From Halalkalicoccus jeotgali B3 (GTDB lineage: Archaea; Halobacteriota; Halobacteria; Halobacteriales; Halalkalicoccaceae), in assembly GCF_000196895.1 (NCBI RefSeq), contig NC_014297.1, forward strand, positions 1,184,119-1,248,118: DNA of 64,000 bases, in the 5' to 3' direction. A model generated the notes under the pieces. It worked only from the letters and a program-made list of their open reading frames with translations, had not been told where the DNA came from and ran no database searches. How positions within the stretch are numbered: position 1 is the first letter of the stretch; each line of letters starts with the position of its first letter. Both the position numbers and the translations under genes were made by a program. This document shows positions 1 through 8,749 of this stretch, piece after piece.

Positions 1-1410
1 ATATCGGTGTCTGTGGCGTTCCGTACAGGCCTCTGCGCCACCGTAGACCTTGCTTGCGAGCGTGTTCGGTTGAATGTCGGTATTATGAGCGCCCAGTCGC
101 ATCGTTCCGCCCATGTCCTCGATTTCGTACTGTTCGGGCAGGATGTCGATCACCGGGTGGTCGGTCTGGGGATCGATCTCCGTCGAGTGGGCCCCCTCGA
201 GCCCGCAGACGTTCCGGGCGTACTCGACGACCGCCATCTGGAAGCCCAGACAAAGCCCCAGATAGGGAATCCCCTCCTCGCGGGCGTAGCGCACTGCTTC
301 GATCTTCCCGCGCGTCCCGCGCGAGCCGAAGCCACCGGGGACGACGACCCCGTCGGCCCCCTCGAGGCGCTCGCGGTGGGCGGCGGCCATCTCGTCGGAG
401 TCGACCCAGCGGACGTTGACCTCGACGTTGCGCTCTAGTCCGGCGTGTTTCAGCGCCTCGTGAATCGAGAGATAGGCGTCCTCCAGGGCGTACTTGCCGA
501 CGAGGGCGATGTCGATCTCCTGGTCGGCCTCCTGGGTGACCAGCTCGCGCCACTCGTTTTTCCGCTCGGCCTCGGGCAGGGCCTCCCCGGACAGCCCCAG
601 TCGCTCCATGACGTACTCGTCGAGGCCCTCCGATTCGACCATCAGGGGGACCTCGTAGATGTCCTCGACGTCGGGGTTCGAGAACACCGCCTCGGTGGGC
701 ACGTCCCCGAACAGGGCGATCTTCTCCTTGGTCTCGGGTTCGAGGCGGTCGTCACACCGCCCGACGACGATGTCGGGCTGGAGCCCGATCGAGCGAAGTT
801 CCTTCACCGAGTGTTGGGTCGGTTTGGTCTTCTGCTCGCCGTTTTTCGAGTACGGAACGAGGGTGACGTGGGCAAAGAGGATGTCCTCGTCGTCCTCCTC
901 GTGGGCGAACTGGCGCAGTGCTTCGAGATACGGCATCCCCTCGATGTCCCCCACTGTGCCCCCGACCTCGATGAGACAGACGTCTGTGCCCGCGGCGGCT
1001 TCCCGAATGCGCCGTTTGATGTCGTCGGTGATGTGGGGGATGATCTGGACGGTCTTGCCGAGGTAGTCCCCGGCGCGTTCCTTCTCGATGACGTGCTGGT
1101 AGGTCTTGCCCGTCGTGACGTTGTGGTCGAACGTCATGTCGATGTCGAGGAACCGCTCGTAGTTTCCCAGGTCGAGATCGACCTCGCCACCGTCCTTCAG
1201 GACGTAAACCTCGCCGTGCTGGTAGGGGTTCATCGTTCCGGCGTCGACGTTCAGGTAGGGGTCGATCTTCACTGCCGTCACCGAGAAGCCGGCGTTTTTT
1301 AGCAGGCGACCGGTGCTCGCGGCGGTGATCCCCTTTCCGAGCCCGCTCATCACGCCCCCGGTGACGAAAATGAACTTCCTCCCGAGGGAGGGATCGTAAT
1401 CGGTCGGCAT
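1..1410 (-). CDS. pyrG: CTP synthase (glutamine-hydrolysing), 3' end cut by window edge
   Basis: Makes CTP from UTP, ATP and glutamine in pyrimidine nucleotide synthesis; cytosolic. The 470 residues present begin with [20 protein letters not shown], then the synthetase P-loop region GVMSGLGKG (about residues 19-27). The linker is followed by the class I glutaminase domain with the nucleophile Cys in GLCLGFQ (about residue 390). CTP synthases are usually about 530-550 residues, so some 70-80 C-terminal residues, including the rest of the glutaminase triad, lie outside the window. The ATG at 1408-1410 is followed upstream by an A/T-rich stretch on the coding strand. The family call is firm. Confidence 0.98.
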   Translation of the reverse strand, partial: MPTDYDPSLGRKFIFVTGGVMSGLGKGITAASTGRLLKNAGFSVTAVKIDPYLNVDAGTMNPYQHGEVYVLKDGGEVDLDLGNYERFLDIDMTFDHNVTTGKTYQHVIEKERAGDYLGKTVQIIPHITDDIKRRIREAAAGTDVCLIEVGGTVGDIEGMPYLEALRQFAHEEDDEDILFAHVTLVPYSKNGEQKTKPTQHSVKELRSIGLQPDIVVGRCDDRLEPETKEKIALFGDVPTEAVFSNPDVEDIYEVPLMVESEGLDEYVMERLGLSGEALPEAERKNEWRELVTQEADQEIDIALVGKYALEDAYLSIHEALKHAGLERNVEVNVRWVDSDEMAAAHRERLEGADGVVVPGGFGSRGTRGKIEAVRYAREEGIPYLGLCLGFQMAVVEYARNVCGLEGAHSTEIDPQTDHPVIDILPEQYEIEDMGGTMRLGAHNTDIQPNTLASKVYGGAEACTERHRHRY

Positions 1411-1485
1411 ACTGACCCTGTGCGAAGGGGATAAAAAACGGTTTCGGAGGGGTGTCACCGGGACAGCGGTTGGCACGACCGGCCC

Positions 1486-2079
1486 CTACGGGCCGGTTCC
1501 GCCGGCGAAGAACTCAGCCACCGACTCGCCGATCCGCTCGTGCTTGCCGAGAAAGAAGTGATCCGCCGATAGCTCCTCGACGCTCGCCCCGCGTTCTCTC
1601 GCCGCATCCACGACCGACTCCCACTCGGCGGTGCTGTCGCGGGTGCCGTAGACCACTTGGAGGGGACAGTTGAGGTCCGCGACGGCGTCGACCACGTCGA
1701 GATCACCGCCGACCTGCGCTGCGGGCGCGAGCGCCGACACCCCGATCAGCGGTTCGTCAATCGAAGCCGCAGCGAGAATCGCCATCGCGCCGCCGAAACT
1801 GTAGCCGAAGACCCCCACCGAATCGTACTCCTCAGCGGCCCATCGGATCGCGTTGCGAGCGTCCTCTCGCTCGCCCCGACCCTCGTCCCACGCGCCGTAG
1901 TCGAAGCGCAGGCAGGCGACCCCCCGCCCTCCCAGCGCGTCGCTCACCGCCGTCAATCTGGGATCGCCCCGATGACCGCGATGCTGGGGATGGGGCGGGC
2001 AGGCAACCACGGCGGTCTCGCCCGCGCCGTCGAGGGTCCCGCGAACGTCCCTCGCTCCGGGAACGACCACGTCGGTCAT
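1486..2079 (-). CDS. alpha/beta hydrolase (dienelactone-hydrolase-like)
   Basis: A 197-residue soluble alpha/beta-hydrolase fold protein. The oxyanion region CPPHPQHRGHRGDPR is near residues 28-42, the nucleophile elbow GYSFGG gives Ser near residue 117, an acid candidate lies in VVYGTRDS, and the catalytic His is in SADHFFLG near residue 174. This architecture matches small hydrolases often annotated as 'dienelactone hydrolase' or KANL3/Tex30-like. The sequence gives no substrate. It is divergent from pspA, with only 50 bp between start codons, and converges on nothing; pyrG lies downstream on the same strand after 75 bp. Confidence 0.85.
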   Translation of the reverse strand: MTDVVVPGARDVRGTLDGAGETAVVACPPHPQHRGHRGDPRLTAVSDALGGRGVACLRFDYGAWDEGRGEREDARNAIRWAAEEYDSVGVFGYSFGGAMAILAAASIDEPLIGVSALAPAAQVGGDLDVVDAVADLNCPLQVVYGTRDSTAEWESVVDAARERGASVEELSADHFFLGKHERIGESVAEFFAGGTGP

Positions 2080-2097
2080 ACGCCCCGTTCGGCGGGG

Positions 2098-2107
2098 ATA
2101 TTTTTAA
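2098..2107 (+). promoter_or_regulatory. TATA-like box upstream of pspA
   Basis: An A/T-only decamer (atatttttaa) stands out in a GC-rich 50-bp divergent spacer and ends 22 bp before the pspA ATG. That spacing fits an archaeal TATA box serving a leaderless or nearly leaderless transcript. This is inference from composition and position only. Confidence 0.5.
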
Positions 2108-2129
2108 GCACTGGGCCGCAACTACGGCC

Positions 2130-2969
2130 ATGGGAATACTCTCGCGGATGTCGTACGTCATCCGGTCGAAGGTCAACGCCGTCCTCAATCGCTCGGAGGA
2201 CCCCCGGGAAACGCTCGATTACTCCTACGAGCAGATGCGCGACCGCCTGCAGGACGTCAAACAGGGGATCGCCGATCTGACCACGCAGAAAAAGCGCCTC
2301 GAAATGCAGAAACGACGCCTCGAGGAGAACGTCGAGAAACACAACGAACAGGCCCGCGAGGCCGTCGCTCAGGACCGCGATGATCTGGCCCGCCAGGCCC
2401 TCGAAAAGAAGAAGGCCAAAATGAGCCAGATCGAACAGCTCGAGGATCAGATCGCGGACCTCCAGAACAAACAGGAGAACCTCGTCGAACAGAAAAACGA
2501 ACTCCAGAGCCGCATCGAGCAGTTCCGCACCAAAAAGGAGACGATGAAGGCCCAGTACGAGGCCAGCGAGGCCAGCGTGCGCGTTTCGGAGGCGATGACG
2601 GGCGCGGGCGACGAAATGGAGGACGTCTCGCGGGCCATCGAGCGCGCCGAGGAGGACACCGAGGAGATGGAGGCCCGTTCGGCCGCGATGGACGAACTCC
2701 AGGACACCGGCGCCTTTGACGACGCACTCTCGGATCAGGACAGCATCGACCGCGAACTGGCGGCCGGCCGGACCGACAGCGAGGTTGAGGCCGAACTCGA
2801 AACCCTGAAAGGCGAGATGGGCAAGGAGACCGCCTCGGTCGAGGAGAGCGAGGACGACGGCGAGACCGAGACTGAAACGGAGACGAACGCGGACGTCGAC
2901 GTCGAAGAGGAGCTCCAATCGAGCGAGATCGACGAGGAGCTGGAGGAGATCCGCGACGAGCAGCGATAG
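2130..2969 (+). CDS. pspA: PspA/IM30 (ESCRT-III-like) membrane-stress protein
   Basis: A 279-residue protein of the PspA/Vipp1 family. It opens with MGILSRMSYVIRSKVNAVLN, the amphipathic helix that binds membranes. Residues 25-190 are almost continuous coiled coil rich in Q, E, K and R (for example EDPRETLDYSYEQM and ADLTTQKKRLEMQKRR). The C-terminal 60 residues are a very acidic haloarchaeal extension with an ETETET stretch. PspA proteins polymerise on stressed membranes and limit proton leakage. The neighbours are membrane proteins (HPP and the four-helix quartet), which fits a membrane-integrity role, but no PspB, PspC or PspF partner is visible. Confidence 0.93.
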   Translation: MGILSRMSYVIRSKVNAVLNRSEDPRETLDYSYEQMRDRLQDVKQGIADLTTQKKRLEMQKRRLEENVEKHNEQAREAVAQDRDDLARQALEKKKAKMSQIEQLEDQIADLQNKQENLVEQKNELQSRIEQFRTKKETMKAQYEASEASVRVSEAMTGAGDEMEDVSRAIERAEEDTEEMEARSAAMDELQDTGAFDDALSDQDSIDRELAAGRTDSEVEAELETLKGEMGKETASVEESEDDGETETETETNADVDVEEELQSSEIDEELEEIRDEQR

Positions 2970-3002
2970 TCCACGGCGCCCGCTTTCGAGCCGGCCCGGC
3001 AG

Positions 3003-3497
3003 TTACTCCCCGACCACCCGCTCGAACAGCGCGAGCACCACGGAGTGGATCTCGACGAGCACGACGACGCTGACGACGATTATCGCGACCTGCAACGGCG
3101 TCGAGAGCAGACCCAACGAAACGATCAGCGTGGTCGCACATGCCGGCGCGTGGTTCGTGTTCGTCGCGATCATCGCCCAACTCGTCAGGACGATCGAGCA
3201 GACGCCGCTTGCGGCGAGCCACAGCCCGTCGGGGGAGAACGCGGCGGGAGCGGGCGTGATCGAGACGCCGTGTGCGAGCAGGCTGTAGGAGAGCAATCCC
3301 ACAACGCCGCCGATGAGGTGGCCGCCGACGATACGGTAGGTCCGCGTGCGCTCGCCGCGCCGGTCGAACGCGAGGATGAACGCCGAGGGGCCGAGACTCG
3401 GGAAGACGAACGGCTGGCCGCTCGCCCAGGCGACCAGTCCCAGCACGGTAAACAGGACTCCCGCATAGAGGCTGGTCCCGACCCGTCGTCGTACCAT
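3003..3497 (-). CDS. HPP family integral membrane protein
   Basis: A 164-residue membrane protein with four hydrophobic segments (about residues 10-28, 55-75, 88-108 and 125-155). The family signature FPSLGPSAF is at residues 32-40; in many members this region contains the His-Pro-Pro motif that names the family. HPP proteins have been linked to nitrite transport in plastids and cyanobacteria, but most are uncharacterised. It is convergent with pspA (33 bp) and divergent from the first quartet gene. Confidence 0.8.
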   Translation of the reverse strand: MVRRRVGTSLYAGVLFTVLGLVAWASGQPFVFPSLGPSAFILAFDRRGERTRTYRIVGGHLIGGVVGLLSYSLLAHGVSITPAPAAFSPDGLWLAASGVCSIVLTSWAMIATNTNHAPACATTLIVSLGLLSTPLQVAIIVVSVVVLVEIHSVVLALFERVVGE

Positions 3498-3600
3498 GTC
3501 CGTTCTCCACCGGCACGTCGTAAAACCCTATTCAACCCGTCGGTGCTCACGGTTCCGTGATCGCCAGATTGAGGTGGGAACGCATCGACGCGGATGTACT

Positions 3601-4623
3601 GTGAGCGACTCCGACGACCTCGTGCCGCCCGCCGACACGATGCGCGAGCGGACCGACGAGAGCACGCTGAAGATCTGGTTTCTCGTCACGGCCAACCGCT
3701 GGCTCGTCACCGGACTCCTCTCGCTTTCGATGGTCGCCATCTTCGTCGGACTCTACTTCCTCGGACCGACCAACCTCCCGGGCGTCATGGGGGCGTCGTC
3801 GGTCGGAAACGTCTTCGGGTCGGTGATCATCGCCGTCGTTACCGGCGTCTCGCTCATTCTGGCCATCGCCCAACTGGTCCTCTCCGAACAGATGGGGCCG
3901 TTGGGCGAGAAACAGGCGGAGATGCGCGATCAGATCGAGTTCCGCGGCGAGGTCGAAGACCGGATCGACGCCGCCGTTGGCCCCGCGACCCCCTCGGCGT
4001 TCCTCTCGGCGCTCATTGAGGCGGTCGACCGGCAGGCGCGAGCGCTCAGGGAGTCGGTGGCCGACGACGACGTCACGGAACTCTACGAGTACGCCGACTC
4101 GCTTCTCGAACACGGGGAGGAGGTCAGCGACCAACTCGAAAGCACCGAATTCGGCTCTTTCGAGGTGATCCTCCCCGTCTTGAACTACAACTACTCCTGG
4201 AAGATCGTCGCCGGCCGGACGCTCGCGGCGCGATACGCCGACTCGATCGGTGACGACACCGAGCGACATCTCGAGAAGCTGATCGAGTCGCTTCGATTCT
4301 TCGCCCCGGCTCGCGAGTATTTCAAGATGCTGTACTTCCAGTGGGAGATCAACAACATCGCGCGGGGAGTGCTATACGCCTCGATCCCGTCGCTTGCGAT
4401 CGCCGCCTACATGATCCTCGCGTTCGACGCGACCCTGATCACGGGTTCGACGCTGGGGCTTCCAAACCGGTATCTCGCCGTCGGCCTCCTCTATTCTCTC
4501 GCGTTGTTGCCGTTTACGGTGGTGCTCGCGTACATCCTCAGGATCGTCACCGTCACGAAACGCACGCTGGCGCTCGGTCCGTTCATCCTCCGGGAGACAA
4601 AACAGGCCGGCGACGTGAATTGA
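3601..4623 (+). CDS. four-helix membrane protein, paralogue 1 of 4
   Basis: A 340-residue protein of a family I do not recognise. I chose GTG 3601 because the protein then begins VSDSDDLVPPADTMRER, matching the starts of paralogues 3 and 4; the longer upstream reading is basic and non-conserved. Predicted order: cytoplasmic head with DTMRER; TM1 (about 30-50) and TM2 (about 65-90, ending AQLVLSEQMG); a roughly 165-residue hydrophilic loop with NYNYSWK near residue 197 and FFAPAREYFKMLYFQ near 240; TM3 and TM4 (about 260-325); and the tail RTLALGPFILRE. It ends 7 bp from convergent paralogue 2. A channel or transporter is possible, but no function should be assigned. Confidence 0.85.
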   Translation: MSDSDDLVPPADTMRERTDESTLKIWFLVTANRWLVTGLLSLSMVAIFVGLYFLGPTNLPGVMGASSVGNVFGSVIIAVVTGVSLILAIAQLVLSEQMGPLGEKQAEMRDQIEFRGEVEDRIDAAVGPATPSAFLSALIEAVDRQARALRESVADDDVTELYEYADSLLEHGEEVSDQLESTEFGSFEVILPVLNYNYSWKIVAGRTLAARYADSIGDDTERHLEKLIESLRFFAPAREYFKMLYFQWEINNIARGVLYASIPSLAIAAYMILAFDATLITGSTLGLPNRYLAVGLLYSLALLPFTVVLAYILRIVTVTKRTLALGPFILRETKQAGDVN

Positions 4624-4630
4624 ACCGGTC

Positions 4631-5644
4631 TCAGTGTTCGGTCACGTCGGTCGAGGCCGCCGTCCCCTCCTCGACTTCCTTGTTCGGGACCATCGGCCCG
4701 ATCGAGGCCGTCCGACGGGTGACCGTCGCCGAGCGAAGCACGAACGCCGAGAGCAACGCCAGCGGCGAGAGCACTACGAGGATCAGCGGGATGATCACCT
4801 GTGGGGCGATCTCCGGCGAGACGGTCAACCCGCCGCGATCCCCGTAGAGCAGTCCCGTGCTCAACGCCGCGAGGATCGCCGGGATCCCGAGGTAGGTGAT
4901 CAGCCGCGACAGGCGCGAGAGTTCCCGTTCCATGTACGTCGTCTTGAAGTGCGAGCGGGCGACGTTGAACAGCTGGAGGGTTTCGAGCAGATCGGTCAGG
5001 GCCTCGTCGGTTTCCTCGTCGATCCCCTCCGCGTGTTCGTTCTGGAGGTAGCGCCCGGCGTAGATCTGCTGGGAGTCGTCGTAATCGATCGTCAGCGAAA
5101 CGGCGTGAAAGGTCCCGAAATCGGCGTCGTCGAGGCGATCGCGGGCATCGCCGGCGGCCTCGGCGACGGTCCGTGCGTACTCCGAGACCTCCCGCTCGCG
5201 TTCGTTTTCCTCCGCGACCGTCTCCCCGAGGCGGATCGCCCGGTCCTCGACCGCGCTCATCACCACTTCGAGCAGCGCGGTCGGTTCGGCGGGGCTGGCG
5301 TGGACGTCCGCTTTCTGTGCGATGTCCTCGCGCAGTTCCATCACGCCGTCGAGGCGCTCGCGCAGTTGACTGGCGGCGGCGAACTGCCGGGAGAGGATCA
5401 ACTGGTTGATCGTGATGACGATCGTGACGACGCTGAACGTTCCCGCGACCATCCCGTTCGCGAGGCGGTTGATCGAACTCTCGTTGGTGAATCCGACCAC
5501 GTCCGCGGCGGTGAGCGCCGCGAGTACGAGGCCGCTGACGGCGAGGATCCCTGCCGCAATGAGAAACCGGTTCCCGTCGAGGAGGATCCACCGCAGCAGT
5601 CCGCTTTCCGAGCCGGTCGTCGGTCCCGTTCGTTCCTCACCCAT
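4631..5644 (-). CDS. four-helix membrane protein, paralogue 2 of 4 (divergent member)
   Basis: A 337-residue protein with the same plan as its neighbours: two N-terminal helices (the second ending TINQLILSRQF), a long hydrophilic middle with FGTFHAV and LFNVARSHFKTTYM, two C-terminal helices and the tail RTASIGPMVP. It lacks the N-terminal DTMRER. The NYSWK block is replaced by DYDDSQQ, so it is the most diverged of the four. It is convergent with paralogue 1 and divergent from paralogue 3. The ATG is at 5642-5644. Function is unknown. Confidence 0.83.
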   Translation of the reverse strand: MGEERTGPTTGSESGLLRWILLDGNRFLIAAGILAVSGLVLAALTAADVVGFTNESSINRLANGMVAGTFSVVTIVITINQLILSRQFAAASQLRERLDGVMELREDIAQKADVHASPAEPTALLEVVMSAVEDRAIRLGETVAEENEREREVSEYARTVAEAAGDARDRLDDADFGTFHAVSLTIDYDDSQQIYAGRYLQNEHAEGIDEETDEALTDLLETLQLFNVARSHFKTTYMERELSRLSRLITYLGIPAILAALSTGLLYGDRGGLTVSPEIAPQVIIPLILVVLSPLALLSAFVLRSATVTRRTASIGPMVPNKEVEEGTAASTDVTEH

Positions 5645-5770
5645 CGCCTTTGCCTACTCGGCTCCAGGGTAAAAACCATCACCCGGCAGCGGCGAATCGA
5701 CGACACCCACACACAGCGCCGCCAGCCGAACAACCGCACGCTTTTGTGAGCACTCTCCTACAACCCCGTA

Positions 5771-6799
5771 ATGAGCGACGAGCCGAACGATACGATGCGC
5801 GAGCGCGCCGACGGAAGCGGGTTCCGGTTGTGGGTGTTGATGCGGATGAACCGATACGCGCTCGCCGGAGCGATCATGGTGGGGTTGTTCGCGACGATCG
5901 TCGCCCTCGGGTTCGTCGGATTGAACCCCCTCTCGGTGCTCTCGGTTCAGGACCCCGACGCGATTCAGACGCTCTTTAGCTCGATGGTTGGGCCGATCAT
6001 CACCGGCGTGACGCTGGTGGCGACGATCGGTCAACTGGTGCTCTCACAGGAGTTGGGCGCGGTCGGCGACCAGCGCGAGCGCATGCAGGAGGCCATGGAG
6101 TTTCGCCGCGACATCGAGTCCAAAACCGAACAGGACGTCAGCCCACCCGAGCCCGCCGCATTCTTGCGCGAACTCGTGGCGGGGATCGAGGACCACGCGG
6201 AAGCCCTCCGGGACGCCGTCGCCGGGAACTACGACGGGGAACTCGAAAGGGAGATCATCGAGTACGTCGAGGCCCTCGACGACCACGCGGAGGCGGTCCG
6301 CGAGAAGATCGAGAACACCCAGTTTGGCACCTTCGACGTGATCTGGACGGCGCTCGATTTCAACTACTCGTGGAAGATCTTCCAGGCGCGACAACTCCGC
6401 TCGGAGTACGGCGACTCGCTCTCGGAGGAGGCCGACGGCCTCCTCGATGAGTTGATCGTGACACTACAGTTCTTCGGACCGGCCCGCGAGCATTTCAAGA
6501 CGCTGTACTTCCAGCACGAACTGATCAACCTTTCACGGGCGCTGTTGTACACCGGCCCGCCCGCGCTGGTCGTGGTCGCTGCGATGATCATGTACGTCGA
6601 TCCGAACACACTGCCGGGAACGCTGTTCGGGATCGAGCGCATCTCCCTGCTGGTCAGCGGGGCGTTCGTCCTCACGCTCGCGCCGTTCGTCCTGCTTGTG
6701 AGTTTCGTCCTCCGGATCGCAACCGTCGCCCAACGGACGCTCGCGATGGGACCGTTTATCCTGCGGGAGTCGAGTCGCGACGCCGACAGCGACGTCTGA
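5771..6799 (+). CDS. four-helix membrane protein, paralogue 3 of 4
   Basis: A 342-residue protein beginning MSDEPNDTMRERADGSG, so the N-terminal DTMRER block is conserved. TM2 ends IGQLVLSQELG. The central domain carries FNYSWKIF near residue 199 and FFGPAREHFKTLYFQ near 240. Two C-terminal helices are followed by QRTLAMGPFILRE. By eye it is closest to paralogues 1 and 4. It is followed after 41 bp by the 63-residue gene on the same strand, so those two may be cotranscribed. No enzymatic motif is visible. Confidence 0.85.
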   Translation: MSDEPNDTMRERADGSGFRLWVLMRMNRYALAGAIMVGLFATIVALGFVGLNPLSVLSVQDPDAIQTLFSSMVGPIITGVTLVATIGQLVLSQELGAVGDQRERMQEAMEFRRDIESKTEQDVSPPEPAAFLRELVAGIEDHAEALRDAVAGNYDGELEREIIEYVEALDDHAEAVREKIENTQFGTFDVIWTALDFNYSWKIFQARQLRSEYGDSLSEEADGLLDELIVTLQFFGPAREHFKTLYFQHELINLSRALLYTGPPALVVVAAMIMYVDPNTLPGTLFGIERISLLVSGAFVLTLAPFVLLVSFVLRIATVAQRTLAMGPFILRESSRDADSDV

Positions 6800-6840
6800 A
6801 CCCAAGGGGGTTAACCCCGCGGGCCTCCCGGTAGGGACCG

Positions 6841-7032
6841 ATGGACCGAAACAACGCGTGGGAGTATCGAACGCTCGTTCCGCCGCGGGAGGCGACCCAG
6901 AAGGAGGCGGGCAATCCCGAAGAGGAGATGAACGATCTGGGCGCCGACGACTGGGAGTTCGCCGGGACGATCGATTACACCGGCGGCGGCACGAAATACC
7001 TGCTGTTCAAGCGGCCGGCCGGCGGGGACTAA
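6841..7032 (+). CDS. small DUF4177-like protein
   Basis: A 63-residue soluble protein beginning MDRNNAWEYRTLVPPR and containing MNDLGADDWEFAGTI. The pattern of an N-terminal WEY strand, a 'LN.LG..GWE' helix-turn and a final strand (KYLLFKR) resembles DUF4177, a family of small alpha/beta proteins of unknown role. It lies 41 bp downstream of paralogue 3 on the same strand, and its end almost touches convergent paralogue 4 (7034). Length, start context and acidic composition support a real gene. Confidence 0.7.
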   Translation: MDRNNAWEYRTLVPPREATQKEAGNPEEEMNDLGADDWEFAGTIDYTGGGTKYLLFKRPAGGD

Positions 7033-7033
7033 C

Positions 7034-8083
7034 TCACCCCTCGACGCGGTCGAGGTCCTCGGCATCGGCCTGCTCGCGGAGAATGAACGGACCGATGGTG
7101 AGCGTCCGCTGGGAGACGGTCACCATCCGCAGAACGAACGACAACAAAAGCGCGAAGGGAAACAGCGAGAGGACGATCACGACCGAGACGACCACGAACG
7201 CGCTGTCGAGTCCGAGGACCGTCCCCGCAAACGGTGCGACGTCGAAGGCAAACCCCATGAACGTCGTCAACCCCAGCGCGGGCATCGCGGTGTAGAGCAA
7301 CACCCGTGAGACGTCGATCAGTTCGTGCTGGTAGTACAGCAGCTTGAAGTACTGGCGGGCGGGGCCAAAGAGGCTGAGGTTCTTGACCAGTTCGTCGAGC
7401 AGTCGGTCGGTCTCGGGTGAGAGTTCGTCGCCGTGGCGATCGCGGAGGCGGCGGGCGGTGCGGGTCTTCCAAGAGTAGTTGAAATCGAGTACCGCCGACA
7501 GCGTCCCGAAGGTCCCGAACTCCGTGTCGTCAAGGTCGTCCATGACCTGCTGGCCGTGATCGGCGACGAGGTCCGCGAGCATTGTGACCTCCGTCGCTGC
7601 CGTCGAGTCGGGTTCCTCCGCGACCTGCTCGCGAAGCGCCGTGGCGCTCTGTTTGGCGCCCAGGAGTAACGTTCGGAGAAAGCCCGTCGGCGTCGCTGGT
7701 GGCACCCCGACGTCCATCGAGGTCTGGACGTCCTTTCGAAACTGGATCTCGTCTTGCATCCGGCTTCGCTGCTCGCCCAGATCCCCCATCTCCTCCGAGA
7801 GGATGAGTTGGCCGATCGTCAGGGTCAGCGCGATGCTCGTCACCGTCGCGAGGAAGATCGACTGAAACAGCGAGCGGATCGACGACGTGGTCAGGGCCGC
7901 CTCGAACGACCGCGGGAACGCGAGTCCCACGAGCATGATAACGAGAAACGAGACCACCAAAAGCAGGCCGGCAACGGCCCACCGGTTCCCGTCGATGAGA
8001 AACCAGACCTTGAGTCGGCCGTCGCCGACCCGTTCCCGCATCGTATCCGCCGGCGGCGACAGCGTTCCATCGGATTCGCTCAC
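7034..8083 (-). CDS. four-helix membrane protein, paralogue 4 of 4
   Basis: A 349-residue protein that starts with GTG at 8083 (no upstream ATG) and reads MSESDGTLSPPADTMRER, closely like the head of paralogue 1. TM2 ends IGQLILSEEMG. The middle carries FNYSWKTRTARRL near residue 206 and LFGPARQYFKLLYYQ near 248. The end is QRTLTIGPFILRE plus a short acidic tail. It is convergent with the small DUF4177-like gene. The two GTG-started members (1 and 4) share more of their N-terminus than either does with member 3. Confidence 0.85.
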   Translation of the reverse strand: MSESDGTLSPPADTMRERVGDGRLKVWFLIDGNRWAVAGLLLVVSFLVIMLVGLAFPRSFEAALTTSSIRSLFQSIFLATVTSIALTLTIGQLILSEEMGDLGEQRSRMQDEIQFRKDVQTSMDVGVPPATPTGFLRTLLLGAKQSATALREQVAEEPDSTAATEVTMLADLVADHGQQVMDDLDDTEFGTFGTLSAVLDFNYSWKTRTARRLRDRHGDELSPETDRLLDELVKNLSLFGPARQYFKLLYYQHELIDVSRVLLYTAMPALGLTTFMGFAFDVAPFAGTVLGLDSAFVVVSVVIVLSLFPFALLLSFVLRMVTVSQRTLTIGPFILREQADAEDLDRVEG

Positions 8084-8206
8084 GGCGGGTCGTTGTGGGG
8101 CGATGGTCTATAGTCGTTCCATCTCGACTCGCGAGACGACCCGCTTTCGGGCCGGGGTTTCGACGTCAAGGAGCAGATTCAAGCGCGCGCGCTTCGATCC
8201 TCCGAC

Positions 8207-8749
8207 ATGGATTCGAACGCGGCCCCCGATCGGGGGGAGTGCGAACGGACGGATCGCCACGACAGGATCGGCCGCCGTCGGTTCGCCACGCTCGTCGGCG
8301 CTGGCGGCCTGTTCGGCCTCGCGGGCTGTCTCGGGTCGGGGTCGTCGGGCCAGCCCTCCTACGAGTCGGGCGACGTCCCCGACGACATCAACGGCAGCGC
8401 GCGCAATACCAGCGAGGCGTCGGCCGCATACTCCGCCGGCAGCACGACCCCTCGCACCGACCTCGCCCCGCTGTCGGACCTCTCGATCACCGATCACGAG
8501 TTCGTCTTCGAGAGCGGGTACACCGGCTCGACGGTCCAGGGCACGGCGGAGAACGCCGGCAACACCCAGATCAACACCGCGGAGGTCCGCGTCCGGGTGT
8601 ACAACTCCGACGGCCAGCAGTTGGGAACGTACCTCGACTCGACGAGCGACCTCGGGACCGGCGAGGAGTGGTCCTTTCAGGTGATCATCCTCGAGTCGCC
8701 CTCGGACATCGCCGACTACGACATCGCGGTCGTCGGCCTGCCGGACTAA
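8207..8749 (+). CDS. Tat-exported lipoprotein with FxLYD-like domain
   Basis: A 180-residue secreted protein. A hydrophilic head is followed by the twin-arginine signal (RRRFATLVGAGGLFG, about residues 23-37) and the lipobox LAGC, so Cys near residue 41 would be lipidated, the usual haloarchaeal route. After a low-complexity S/G/T linker, residues 95-180 form a beta-sandwich like the FxLYD domain (VQGTAENAGNTQINTAEVRV, then GTGEEWSFQV). Such domains are thought to bind or scaffold at the cell surface, with no known enzyme activity. Its end overlaps the end of convergent dgcA by 4 bp. Confidence 0.82.
   Translation: MDSNAAPDRGECERTDRHDRIGRRRFATLVGAGGLFGLAGCLGSGSSGQPSYESGDVPDDINGSARNTSEASAAYSAGSTTPRTDLAPLSDLSITDHEFVFESGYTGSTVQGTAENAGNTQINTAEVRVRVYNSDGQQLGTYLDSTSDLGTGEEWSFQVIILESPSDIADYDIAVVGLPD

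Noticed and set aside
2257-3516. A 419-residue minus-strand frame over pspA and the HPP gene
   Set aside because: Composition is Arg/Pro-rich with no domain; both pspA and the HPP protein have clear family features in other frames.
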